A stretch of DNA of 64,000 nucleotides, from assembly GCF_011682235.2 (NCBI RefSeq), contig NZ_CP076718.1, positions 555,758 to 619,757 of the forward strand. The letters run 5' to 3'. This DNA is from Rhodocaloribacter litoris (GTDB taxonomy: Bacteria > Bacteroidota > Rhodothermia > Rhodothermales > ISCAR-4553). Within the stretch, counting starts at the first letter, position 1; each line of letters opens with the position of its first letter. The notes under the pieces were generated by a model. That model did not search any database. It was not told the origin of the DNA and was given only the letters and a program-made list of their open reading frames with translations. A program made the translations under genes and the position numbers. Below are positions 15,836-23,608 of the stretch, one piece after another.

Positions 15836-18832
15836 CTAGAAGGGCGGGTTAGACTCGCGGATCGGCCGCAGCTCGAAGCCGTCCTCATCGTCTCCCAAAA
15901 AATCCCGATTTTTGCTGTCACCGCTGTCACCGCCGTCACCAATCGCGGTTTTTGATGGCGTTTTGGCCGTTTTTTGGGTGACAGCGGCGGTGTCACCCTT
16001 GCTGTCACCGCCGTCACCCTTGCTGTCACCGCTGTTACCGGGTGACGGCGACGATGACACCGGTGACGGCAGGGTGACGGCAGTTGCTGTCACCCCTGAA
16101 TCGCGGTTTTTGCCCCCGTTTTGGCCGTTTGGTGACGGCGGTGACAGCGGTGACAGCATTTTTCGGGACTTTTTGGTGAGACACCACGTGCGGGCCCGCT
16201 TTGATCTCCCCCGCATGATCTCCACGCCGGCGGCCAGCAACGGCGGCTCCAGCCGGGAGAGCATCGAGCCCAGGGCCGCCGGCGTCTTGGGCCACCCGTG
16301 CGGCACCCGCTCGTGGCCGGCGTGCTGGAGCAGCGCGGCGTGCAGATCGGTGGCCGTACCCTCCCAGGTGCCGCGCTCGTCCACGAAGTCGAGCAGGGCT
16401 TGTGCGAGCGGGTCATCGAGCAGCGTCGCACCCAGGTCCTCCTGTGCTCCTGCGTAGGCCTCCAGGAAGCGCCCGGCCGGGCCGGGCAGGGCCTCCTCGG
16501 CGGCCAGCACGAACGCGGCGAAGTCGGCCATCCTCGGCAGCCGCTCCGGTCGCACCTGGTCGATGCGGGCCAGCCCCAGCGCCACGGCGTCGAGCAGCGC
16601 ACCCAGCAGGCGCGGCCTCGCCTCCTCGAACCGGCGCCACAGGTCCGCCTCCATCTCCCGCTCGCTGTCCGGTATCATCGACAGCCGCACCGGGATCGAG
16701 CGGTCGGCCAGGTCGGCGTATCGCACCAGGTCCGGGATGCCGTTGAGGATGATCGGGCGGCGGGCCTCGAAGATCGCTTCCTGCCGGTCTGTGTACAGCG
16801 CACGGGTGCGAAGGCCTCCACCGGTGGCCAGCCGGCACAGGGCATCGGAGAGCCAGCCGGGCACGGTGGACAGGTTGTCCAGCGCCACGATGTGGGCATT
16901 TGCGGCGGTGACCACCAGGTCGCGCACCTCCCGCGGCGGCGCGGTCAGCCCTCCGGTCTGCGGGTCGAGCAGGGCACGCAGCAGACGGGCCGTCGTCGAC
17001 TTGCCGCTCCCCTGCGGGCCGCTCAGCACCAGCAGCGGGTATCCCGCCGGCGATCCCAGCGCTCCGATGAGCCACGCGGCGGTGAGCGGGAGCCCGTCGC
17101 CCTCGGCCCGCACGAACGCGCCTAGCTCGTCGAGACGACCGCCACGCACGGGTGCGGGCAGATCGAGGAAGCCCGGCGGCCTCGTAAACACCGGCCACCC
17201 GTTGGTGGTTTGCGCTTTATGGGATGACAGCGGCGCCGTCATCACGTGCCAGCGGCCGGGCTCCACGACGGCCACGCCGGCGCTCCCCAGGTCGATATAC
17301 ACGCGGTCATCGAGACGGGCCACCCGGACGTGCACCTGCTCCTGCTCTCCCTCAAACGCGGCCATGGCCTCCAGCGTGGGCATGGCCTCCGACAGCGTCG
17401 ATGCCGTCAGCCCCTGGCCCTCGGCCTCGTAGAAAGCGCGGGCCAGGGCACTACGGCCGGCGCCACGGAGCGGCAGAGCGACGTGGTCGTCACCCACCAG
17501 GTACGGTGTGCCATCCACGTCGCGGATGAAACGGAAACGCGCCTTCGCCAGCCGGCACAGCCGGGTGGGTGCGCTCTCACGCGGGCGCTCCCTGGACGCG
17601 TCACGCGTCCGGCGGCGGCCACGGTGCTCCTCGTCCTTCCAGGCGTCGGGAAGCTCGATATTTTTCGCGTCCGCCATCTCCCGCAGGACGTCCCAGTAGG
17701 CCCTGCCCCCCAGCGGTAGCGTCCGCTTGGTGCACCAGGCCCAGGCCTCGATCGCCCCGCCGCCCACCTCCTCGGCGTGACAGTACCACTCGCCCCCCTT
17801 GATGAGTAGGCCGCCGTTATCCGGCAGGCGCGTCTGGCCGTCGCGCTCCTCCCTCACCTCGCCGGCCCGGCCGTGATGGCGAAATACCTCCATCGGCGTC
17901 CAGGCCTCCAGCACCAGGCGGCGGGCCTCCTCGGCGATCTCCTGCCGCTCCCGCTCCCGGTCGTCGCCGACCTTTCTGGAGCGGCCGGTGACCTCCTGAC
18001 GGCGCTCAGGCGGCTCCGGCGGCGGCTCCGGCGGTGCCTCCAGCGCCGGCGTCTCCTTGATGATGCGGCGCAGGTCCTCGGCCGTGCCTCCGGCATCGAG
18101 CCAATCGCTCACGTCGCCCTTCTCGGGCAGGTCGGGCAAATCGACGATGCGGACACTCCGGGCCACGTCGTAGACGGAGCGGGCCACCTCGGCGGCGTGC
18201 CGGCGGCCGGGCCCGTCGTTGTCGGGCAGGATGACGACGTGCGCCCCACGCAGGGCCTCGCTGTACCCGCCATCCCGCCACTTGCCCGCGCCCATCGCGC
18301 AGGTGGTGGCCACGAAGCCCAGGTCGGCCAGGCGGTCAACGTCCTTCTCGCCCTCGACGATGATGACGACGCGCCCGGCGCGGGCGGCCTCGAGGACCTC
18401 GGGCAGGCGATAGAGCACGCGGCGCACGCCTCCCAGGCCCGCCCTCCAGCCGTCGCCCTCGCGGCGGTACTGGCGGAAGGTCTTGGGCTGGTAGCGGCGC
18501 ACCTGGTAGAGCGGCCGGCCCCCCTCGTCACGGTAGGTGTAGCGGGCCACCTCGATGGGCGGCGGTGCGGGCTCCCGGCCACGGCGGCCGTCACCAATGG
18601 ACGCGTCATGCGTCCGATCCTCCGGCATCAGGTCGGCCAGACGCAGCCCCAGGGCCTGGACGACGGCCTCGGTGGAGCAGCCGGCGTGACAATGGATGAG
18701 CACGCGGCCGTCCTCGCCCTCCGAGACGGACAGCGACGGCTCTCGGTCCTCGTGCGCCGGGCAGCGGGCCGCGTAGCCGCTCCCGGACGGGCGGACGCCG
18801 TGGAGACGGCGCAGCAGGTCCTCGAGCCTCAT
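15836..18832 (-). CDS. CHC2/Toprim primase fused to P-loop ATPase (replication protein)
   Basis: This 998-residue protein has a CHC2-type zinc finger (Cys24, His27, Cys48, Cys52) and a Toprim-like centre (VEGEKDVD with E160, and LPDNDG with D204 and D206). Its C-terminal ATPase has Walker A SGPQGSGKS (604-612) and a VALDNLS Walker B. The layout is that of element-encoded primase-helicases, which start DNA synthesis at the element's own origin. The last ~130 residues are low-complexity (GDGGDSGDSK-type) and are encoded by the repeat array listed separately. Two short palindromes sit in frame (encoding residues near 71-81 and near 410). ATG overlaps the upstream stop (ATGA). Confidence 0.85.
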   Translation of the reverse strand: MRLEDLLRRLHGVRPSGSGYAARCPAHEDREPSLSVSEGEDGRVLIHCHAGCSTEAVVQALGLRLADLMPEDRTHDASIGDGRRGREPAPPPIEVARYTYRDEGGRPLYQVRRYQPKTFRQYRREGDGWRAGLGGVRRVLYRLPEVLEAARAGRVVIIVEGEKDVDRLADLGFVATTCAMGAGKWRDGGYSEALRGAHVVILPDNDGPGRRHAAEVARSVYDVARSVRIVDLPDLPEKGDVSDWLDAGGTAEDLRRIIKETPALEAPPEPPPEPPERRQEVTGRSRKVGDDRERERQEIAEEARRLVLEAWTPMEVFRHHGRAGEVREERDGQTRLPDNGGLLIKGGEWYCHAEEVGGGAIEAWAWCTKRTLPLGGRAYWDVLREMADAKNIELPDAWKDEEHRGRRRTRDASRERPRESAPTRLCRLAKARFRFIRDVDGTPYLVGDDHVALPLRGAGRSALARAFYEAEGQGLTASTLSEAMPTLEAMAAFEGEQEQVHVRVARLDDRVYIDLGSAGVAVVEPGRWHVMTAPLSSHKAQTTNGWPVFTRPPGFLDLPAPVRGGRLDELGAFVRAEGDGLPLTAAWLIGALGSPAGYPLLVLSGPQGSGKSTTARLLRALLDPQTGGLTAPPREVRDLVVTAANAHIVALDNLSTVPGWLSDALCRLATGGGLRTRALYTDRQEAIFEARRPIILNGIPDLVRYADLADRSIPVRLSMIPDSEREMEADLWRRFEEARPRLLGALLDAVALGLARIDQVRPERLPRMADFAAFVLAAEEALPGPAGRFLEAYAGAQEDLGATLLDDPLAQALLDFVDERGTWEGTATDLHAALLQHAGHERVPHGWPKTPAALGSMLSRLEPPLLAAGVEIMRGRSKRARTWCLTKKSRKMLSPLSPPSPNGQNGGKNRDSGVTATAVTLPSPVSSSPSPGNSGDSKGDGGDSKGDTAAVTQKTAKTPSKTAIGDGGDSGDSKNRDFLGDDEDGFELRPIRESNPPF
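15914..16160. repeat. Iteron-like GTGAC/GTCAC array in the 3' end of the primase gene
   Basis: Fifteen copies of the pentamer GTGAC or its complement fall within about 245 bases, several spaced at 9 or 11 bases, in two orientations. A second pair of blocks, CGCGGTTTTTG followed by TTTTGGCCGTTT, appears twice (about 15944-15972 and 16093-16129). The array is in frame and produces Gly-Asp-Ser and Val-Thr-Pro-Ser repeats. It could be an origin of replication embedded in the primase gene, or only a low-complexity linker. Confidence 0.5.
17594..17610. repeat. 17-bp palindromic repeat inside the primase gene
   Basis: GGACGCGT and ACGCGTCC arms overlap in a 17-bp hairpin. Near-identical copies lie at 14771-14787 (intergenic) and 18599-18615 (also inside the primase gene). 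Here it encodes in frame a short Arg/Asp-rich insert. Confidence 0.55.
18599..18615. repeat. 17-bp palindromic repeat inside the primase gene, second copy
   Basis: GGACGCGTCATGCGTCC, the same unit as 17594-17610 with a one-base difference. It codes for part of the linker between the zinc finger and Toprim region (residues about 73-78). Confidence 0.55.
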
Positions 18833-18996
18833 CGGGCGGCCCTCCCCGCCGTCAGCCGGCGGCGCTTGATCTCACGGGCGAGGATGCGGGCCACGTAGGC
18901 GCGGGCGCGGGCCAGGTCCTCGGCCGTCAGCGGCTCAAACCGGCGGCGCTCCGGCGGCAGGGCGGGCGGCGCAGCCGGGTGGATGCTGGCGGTCAT
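18829..18996 (-). CDS. Small basic protein coupled to the primase gene
   Basis: A 55-residue basic protein (ARAYVARILAREIKRRR). Its ATG overlaps the stop of the excisionase-like gene and its stop overlaps the primase ATG, both as ATGA, so translation is coupled. It may be a helical DNA-binding or adaptor peptide. No family recognised; support comes from gene packing. Confidence 0.55.
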   Translation of the reverse strand: MTASIHPAAPPALPPERRRFEPLTAEDLARARAYVARILAREIKRRRLTAGRAAR

Positions 18997-19295
18997 CGCT
19001 CGGCCCTCCCGCCGACCAGGTGCCGGCCGATGAACGTCTCCAGGTCCTCCCGGCGATAGAAAATCATCGTGCCCACCTTCGCGTACGGTAGCTCGCCGGA
19101 GTCCCGCCACCTCTGGAGCGTGGCGCGGGAGACGCCGAGCAGGCGAATGGCCTCGGCGTTCGAGATGTAGGCCAGCGGCTCCGGATTGCGGGCCTCGGCG
19201 GTGCGGGCGTCGGGGCGCAGGACCTCCTCCAGGTCCTGCCGGATGGCCGCCCTCAGGTCGTCCAGGACGGCCGGGTCGAGTGCGATGATCTGCAT
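18993..19295 (-). CDS. Excisionase-like MerR-type helix-turn-helix protein
   Basis: About 100 residues. The second half is a winged HTH_17 domain: ISNAEAIRLLGVSRATLQRW, then a short hairpin and IFYRREDLETFI. This family includes excisionases that bend attachment-site DNA, and repressors of integrative elements. The start at ATG 19295 fits the domain better than the frame's first ATG at 19373. Directly upstream is a palindrome-rich control region. Confidence 0.8.
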   Translation of the reverse strand: MQIIALDPAVLDDLRAAIRQDLEEVLRPDARTAEARNPEPLAYISNAEAIRLLGVSRATLQRWRDSGELPYAKVGTMIFYRREDLETFIGRHLVGGRAER

Positions 19296-19354
19296 AGCGA
19301 CAGCGCTCTGGTGATCGATACGGCGCCATGATCGCCATGCAGAAGGGCCTCTAC

Positions 19355-19392
19355 TGGCCAATGCATTGGCCAATCACTGGCCAGTTTGGCCA
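19355..19392. promoter_or_regulatory. Operator-like palindrome upstream of the excisionase operon
   Basis: An 18-bp perfect palindrome TGGCCAATGCATTGGCCA (19355-19372) is followed by two more TGGCCA units (19378, 19387), giving four within 38 bases. It lies just upstream of the excisionase/primase operon. It is probably bound by an element regulator, possibly the HTH protein itself. Confidence 0.55.
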
Positions 19393-19428
19393 AAAAGGTT
19401 AAGATTTGATGAAGTGCGGGCTCACCTC

Positions 19429-19533
19429 GATGTCCTCCAGCGGCGGACGGTGCGCGGTCCTTGACGGCGGCCGAAATCTCAACATTTCTCAACAAGCTCA
19501 CCCTGATGTCCTCCAGCGGCGGACGGTGCGCGG
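19429..19533. repeat. 29-bp direct repeat covering the HTH tail of the next gene
   Basis: Positions 19429-19457 and 19505-19533 are identical over 29 bases. The right copy codes for the last residues of the 376-frame protein (PRTVRRWRTS); the left copy sits beyond its stop. It is a duplicated or recombined gene end. Confidence 0.7.
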
Positions 19534-20604
19534 GCTCACCTCGATGCCCTTCCGGGCCAGGCGCTCGGCCACGGCGGCGTCAGCGGCATCCTTCGGTGCG
19601 CTCATCCCTTCGCTCAGCGCCCGCTCGATCTCCTCCTCAAACCACCGGCGGACGATCTCCTTCTGCGGCCCGGTCAGCTTCGCATTCCCGCGTGGCCGCT
19701 CCCGCCACACCTGTTCGTCACCGGGCGCGGGCGCTTCCGGTAGCGTACCGTGCAGCACGACGCAGGCAGCCACGGCCTCGGCGGCCACGGCCCGCGTCTC
19801 GGCGTGCAGGGCCGCCTCCCGCTCACGCCCCACCCGCTCGGCCAGGTGGCGAAGATAGGGCAGCGGGTCGGGCGTCTCCCCCGGCGGGTGCGCCGGCGGG
19901 AAGGCTGCTTGCAACGCACGAAGCGCCTCCTCGAAGTGCTCCACCGGCGGACGCACCTTCAGCATCGCGCGCCACGCGATCATCACCTCACCGGCCAGGA
20001 CCACCTCGGGCGGATGCACACGACGCAGGGCATCGAGCAGGCGGCGTAAGGTGCGGCGGCGGCGGGATACGGCATCGCCACCCGTCACCGCCCCGGATGT
20101 CCGGCGCAGTCGGTGTGCAAGCTCGGCCCGCTCCACGAAGTAGTCGGGCGGCGGCACGGCCGGCGTCAGGCCCGCACGGATGGCAACGCACACGTACCAC
20201 CCTGCGAAGATGCGCCGGGCCTCATCCTCCGTCGCCCGGGCAGCGTCCAGGTATGCATCACGCTCGGCTCGGGCCGTCTCCTGCACCCCTTTCAGCACGG
20301 TAAGCGCCCGCGTGTCCTCTGTCCCGGCCAGGTCCCGCAGCAGGGCCGCCCGGTGCTGCCGTTCACGCTCCAGCCAGGGCGCAGCGTCCCAGACGTCGGG
20401 AGCACGGTAGGCGATGGCCGGCCCCGCCGCGGTCCGCTGCACGTAAAGCACCGGCGGCTCGAAGGGCGGCAGCGCGAACCCCGGCGGCTCCAGCATCACA
20501 AGCAGCGGGCCACTCCACCCCGGCACGTTAACCATCGTGGCCCCCTCCGGCAGCCGCTCGGGCGGCAGGCCGAAGCGCCGCGCGATGAGCTCACGCGTGG
20601 TCAT
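19498..20604 (-). CDS. Hypothetical element protein with C-terminal HTH
   Basis: A 368-residue protein starting at ATG 20604, which overlaps the integrase stop by 14 bases. The middle is helical with many Arg/Glu pairs. The C-terminus (KDAADAAVAERLARKGIEVS, then PRTVRRW) is a helix-turn-helix of the kind that ends transposon and plasmid proteins. It may control integration or replication. No full-length family is recognised. Its 3' end is duplicated just downstream. Confidence 0.65.
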   Translation of the reverse strand: MTTRELIARRFGLPPERLPEGATMVNVPGWSGPLLVMLEPPGFALPPFEPPVLYVQRTAAGPAIAYRAPDVWDAAPWLERERQHRAALLRDLAGTEDTRALTVLKGVQETARAERDAYLDAARATEDEARRIFAGWYVCVAIRAGLTPAVPPPDYFVERAELAHRLRRTSGAVTGGDAVSRRRRTLRRLLDALRRVHPPEVVLAGEVMIAWRAMLKVRPPVEHFEEALRALQAAFPPAHPPGETPDPLPYLRHLAERVGREREAALHAETRAVAAEAVAACVVLHGTLPEAPAPGDEQVWRERPRGNAKLTGPQKEIVRRWFEEEIERALSEGMSAPKDAADAAVAERLARKGIEVSPRTVRRWRTSG

Positions 20605-21820
20605 CGAACAGCGCCTCCATCGCCTCATCCAGAGCCCCCGCGTCGAAGCCCTTCAGGTAGCGCTCCGTCACCTGCACGTTTGCGTGGCCCAGCGCTTTCG
20701 AGATGCTGTACAGGTCCATGCCCTTCGTGCGGGCCATGTCGGCGAAGCTGTGCCGGGAGACGTGGAAGCTCAGGTGCTTGTCGATGCCGGCCCGCCGGGC
20801 CAGCTGCTTCAGGTACTTGTTCACCAGCGCGTTCCGCGCCGAGATCGCCGTCACCAGCTTCTCCGGCGTGTTCACGTCACGCCCGGCCAGGAGCGGGAAG
20901 ACGTACTCCTCCGGGCCGGGCAGCCGCTCGGGCCAGTAGCGGGTCAGGATCGCACGGGCCGGTGGCAGCAGCTTGATGCTCTTCGTGCTGCCGGTCTTGC
21001 TCATCCGGTACGTCAGGCGGATGCCGCGGCCTTCCTCCCGCAGCGCCTCACCCGTGAGCTTGGCCAGGTCGCCGAAGCGGATGCCCGCACAGTAGAAGGA
21101 GAAGAGCCAGTAGTTGCGGACGTGCCAGAGCAACGAGCCCTCTTTCAGCGGCAGGTCCTCGATGCGGCGGACCTCCTCGTACGTGAGCTTCGCCCGGCGT
21201 GTGGGGCGCTCCTTGACGGGCTGGAAGGCGAAGAACGGGTTCGTGGCCTGGTCGGCCTTCCCCTCCCGGATGGCCCGGTAATAGATCGCCCGGATCGCGT
21301 TGAGGTTGACGCGCGCGGTGTTCGGGCTGTTGCCGTAGTGCGTGAGCAGGTGCGTCTCGTAGCGGCGCAGCAGTTCGGGCGTGACGGCCTCGAAGGGCAG
21401 CGGCTCGCCCGTGAAGGCCCGAAACTTCTTCACGCAGGACTTGTACCGCTTGTGCGTGTAGATCTGGCCGCGTCGCTTCAGGTCGGAGATGACCTCATCG
21501 GCGAAGGCGAAGAAGTCGGCCTCGTCCTGGCCCTCCAGGCGGGCGCGCCAGTCGTCCACGGTGAACGGGCCACGGGCGGCCAGGTCGAGCGACAGGCGTT
21601 CGGCCTCCAGCAGGCGGGCCTCGATGTGGGCGTTGATCGCGTCGGCGTTGGGGTGCCCCTTGCGGACACGTCCCGCGCGGGCGTTCCAATGGCGGGGCGG
21701 GATGCGGATGCCGGCGGCGACGTAGCGCGTCTTGCGCCGGTGCGTCAGGCGCAGGTATACGGGCGTCTGCCCGCGCGCGTCCACGTCGCCCGGCTTGATG
21801 ACGGGCTTCGCGGTAGGCAT
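20591..21820 (-). CDS. Tyrosine recombinase (integrase), Bacteroidetes type
   Basis: A 409-residue protein with an N-terminal arm-binding domain (about 1-90), a SAM-like core-binding domain (105-200) and a catalytic domain. The active-site residues are R248 (GIRFGD), K275 (MSKTG), H353-x-x-R356 (HVSRHSF), H379 (GHANV) and the nucleophile Y388 (ERYLK). It inserts and excises the element at the tRNA-Leu site. It is adjacent to attR. Upstream of its start lie an inverted repeat TGTTGTCG/CGACAACA (21847-21866) and the 26-bp arm repeat, so promoter and arm sites overlap. Confidence 0.93.
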   Translation of the reverse strand: MPTAKPVIKPGDVDARGQTPVYLRLTHRRKTRYVAAGIRIPPRHWNARAGRVRKGHPNADAINAHIEARLLEAERLSLDLAARGPFTVDDWRARLEGQDEADFFAFADEVISDLKRRGQIYTHKRYKSCVKKFRAFTGEPLPFEAVTPELLRRYETHLLTHYGNSPNTARVNLNAIRAIYYRAIREGKADQATNPFFAFQPVKERPTRRAKLTYEEVRRIEDLPLKEGSLLWHVRNYWLFSFYCAGIRFGDLAKLTGEALREEGRGIRLTYRMSKTGSTKSIKLLPPARAILTRYWPERLPGPEEYVFPLLAGRDVNTPEKLVTAISARNALVNKYLKQLARRAGIDKHLSFHVSRHSFADMARTKGMDLYSISKALGHANVQVTERYLKGFDAGALDEAMEALFDDHA

Positions 21821-21855
21821 GAAAGGAACGTGAGCCGGTGTTCAGGTGTTGTCGG

Positions 21856-21881
21856 TTTCGACAACATTTCGACAACATTTT
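21856..21881. repeat. Right arm-type repeat of the element
   Basis: Identical to 13364-13389. The first unit also forms the right half of the 20-bp inverted repeat 21847-21866, in the integrase promoter region, which allows integrase to repress its own gene. Confidence 0.6.
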
Positions 21882-21993
21882 AGTTCCTTTCTCAAACTCT
21901 CTCGGTATCATGGAATCACAGAATCGCCCAAAATGGAGCAGAAACGCGCATTTTCAGCATCAGCGGGAGTCTATCAAAATCGCCCTCGTACTT

Positions 21994-22006
21994 CTCTCCT
22001 GGGCAC
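21994..22006. repeat. attR core
   Basis: CTCTCCTGGGCAC, identical to attL. It is a fragment of the tRNA-Leu 3' end left on the right side of the element. Confidence 0.85.
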
Positions 22007-22021
22007 CAGCCGTCGCACACC

Positions 22022-22060
22022 AAGCCGTTGAGTCGAAAAGACTTGACGGCTTGCTTTTTT
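22022..22060 (+). terminator. Original tRNA-Leu terminator beyond attR
   Basis: A 31-base hairpin (22022-22052) followed by GCTTTTTT. It shares its first 13 bases and closing arm with the hairpin at 13321-13351. It is the native tRNA terminator, displaced by the element. Confidence 0.75.
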
Positions 22061-22084
22061 GAGTCACCCCGCACTGCCCCCACG

Positions 22085-23047
22085 ATGCCCCGCCTCGAAC
22101 ACATCGGCATAGCCGTCCGGGATCCGGCGGCTGTGGCCGCCCTGCTGGAACGGCTTCTCGAGACGTCTCCCTACAAGGTCGAAACGGTCGAGCGGGAGGG
22201 CGTGCGAACCCACTTCGTCTCGGCGGAGACGGCCAAGCTCGAACTGCTGGAAGCCGTGGGGCCGGATTCCCCCCTCTCGAAGTTTCTCGAAAAACGCGGG
22301 GAGGGCCTCCATCACCTTGCCTTCGAGGTGGAAGACCTCGACGCCACGATGGACCGCCTGCGCGCCCTCGGCTTTCAGCCGCTGAGCGACACCCCCCGCC
22401 CCGGCGCCGACGGCAAGCGCATCTTCTTTCTCCACCCGAAACAGACCCACGGGGTGCTGGTAGAGTTCTGCCAGAGCACTCCGGCACCCTTTCCTGCCGT
22501 CGAGGTGCGCACCGGAACGAAGCTCGTCACCGTCCACACGGCCGGCTCGCCCGCGGCCCCGCCGCTGGTGCTCTTTTCCGGTGAGGACGGCCCCCCGACC
22601 GTCAGGACGCGGGACGCGTCCGGGCTCGACCCGCTCGTCCGCCGGCTGGAGCCGCACTTCCACGTGCTGATCCCGGAAGAGGCCCTCGATACGGAAACCT
22701 TCCCGGCCGTGCTCGACCGGTTCGGGCACGAGACCGCGTACCTGCTCGGTTATGCGAACGGCTGCACGGTCGCGCAAGAGATGGCCCGCCACCGGCCCGA
22801 CCGCATCCGCCGCCTGGCCCTGTGCCTGTCCGCCGCGCCCGTATGGCCCGGGGCCGGGACCACCCGCCCCGACGTCCCCACGCTCGTCATCTCCGGAAAC
22901 CGGCCAGCGGAGCTGGACACCGCATGGCGTCTCCACGCCGCCCTGCCCCGGGCCACCCTGGCCGTGCTGCCGGAAACCTCCTCCCCGGCACCGCTCGCCC
23001 TGGACGCGCTGGTGGCCGTCCTCCGCCACCACTTCACCGCCGGATGA
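22085..23047 (+). CDS. Methylmalonyl-CoA epimerase fused to inactive alpha/beta-hydrolase domain
   Basis: Residues 1-130 are a VOC-fold methylmalonyl-CoA epimerase with metal ligands H6, H76 or H77 and E127 and the FLHPKQTHGVLVEF signature. It would interconvert (R)- and (S)-methylmalonyl-CoA in propionate metabolism. Residues 145-320 look like an alpha/beta-hydrolase core, but the nucleophile elbow reads GYANG (222-226), with Ala where Ser is needed. Epimerases usually end near residue 135. Start 22085 is preferred over the upstream ATG at 22028, which lies inside the tRNA terminator. The fused domain could be structural or bind an acyl group. Confidence 0.8.
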   Translation: MPRLEHIGIAVRDPAAVAALLERLLETSPYKVETVEREGVRTHFVSAETAKLELLEAVGPDSPLSKFLEKRGEGLHHLAFEVEDLDATMDRLRALGFQPLSDTPRPGADGKRIFFLHPKQTHGVLVEFCQSTPAPFPAVEVRTGTKLVTVHTAGSPAAPPLVLFSGEDGPPTVRTRDASGLDPLVRRLEPHFHVLIPEEALDTETFPAVLDRFGHETAYLLGYANGCTVAQEMARHRPDRIRRLALCLSAAPVWPGAGTTRPDVPTLVISGNRPAELDTAWRLHAALPRATLAVLPETSSPAPLALDALVAVLRHHFTAG

Positions 23048-23062
23048 TACGGGAGCGGCCCG

Positions 23063-23527
23063 CTACGAGCCCACCGTCTCCGGGCCGGCCGCCGCGCGCT
23101 CCCGCAGGGAGGCACGGCGCGACGACAACCAGGCATCCAGGCTGTACCGCCCGGGTCCCAGCGGCATCAAGCCCACGAGCACGAAAAAGTTCTTGAGGGC
23201 ATGCGCCGGCGTTCCCTGCCCCGTCACGAAGTGCCGCACCGTCGCCACAAACATGGTGAAGGCCAGCAGCGCACACACGGGGCGATAGAACAGTCCGAGG
23301 GCAATCAGGACGCCCCCGATCGACTCTGAAACGGCCGCCATGAACCCGAAGAAGGTGTGGCCGAAGGTGATTCCGAACATCTCCATGGCACTGCCCACAC
23401 CGGCCCAGGTCTCCGGCCCGCCGGAGAGCTTCCCCCATCCGTGAAAGAAGAGAAAGCCCAGGCCGAACCCCAGCCTGAAAAAGAGCAGACCTGCATCCTG
23501 ATAACGCGCAAGTCGATCACCAATCAT
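23063..23527 (-). CDS. DoxX-family membrane protein
   Basis: A 154-residue protein with four predicted membrane helices (about 13-30, 50-72, 77-97, 106-125) and the DoxX pattern FFHGWGKL. DoxX proteins are inner-membrane subunits or partners of quinone-linked oxidoreductases and respond to oxidative stress. It converges on the epimerase gene with a 15-base gap and is followed upstream by a dienelactone hydrolase gene on the same strand. Confidence 0.88.
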   Translation of the reverse strand: MIGDRLARYQDAGLLFFRLGFGLGFLFFHGWGKLSGGPETWAGVGSAMEMFGITFGHTFFGFMAAVSESIGGVLIALGLFYRPVCALLAFTMFVATVRHFVTGQGTPAHALKNFFVLVGLMPLGPGRYSLDAWLSSRRASLRERAAAGPETVGS

Positions 23528-23608
23528 GATGAACTCCCGGTCTGGTTCGAAAAAAACGTCCCGGCACCGCGATCTCCCGGCCCCCTGGTTTGGCCGGGGA
23601 TGCCGGGG

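Larger units (their letters stand above)
13293..22006. mobile_element. Integrative element inserted at the 3' end of tRNA-Leu
   Basis: The element lies between two copies of the 13-mer CTCTCCTGGGCAC: 13293-13305 inside the tRNA 3' end and 21994-22006. It encodes a tyrosine integrase next to the right end, an excisionase-like HTH, a primase-ATPase and small phage/plasmid-type proteins, all leftward. Near both ends a 26-bp sequence recurs identically (13364-13389, 21856-21881), as expected for arm-type integrase sites. No capsid, portal, terminase or conjugation genes are seen, so it is either a replication-competent satellite or integrative plasmid rather than a complete phage. No cargo with a recognisable defence function is present. 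Confidence 0.9.

Noticed and set aside
15914-16160. CRISPR or tRNA-like cluster
   Set aside because: Units are five bases at irregular spacing inside a coding frame.
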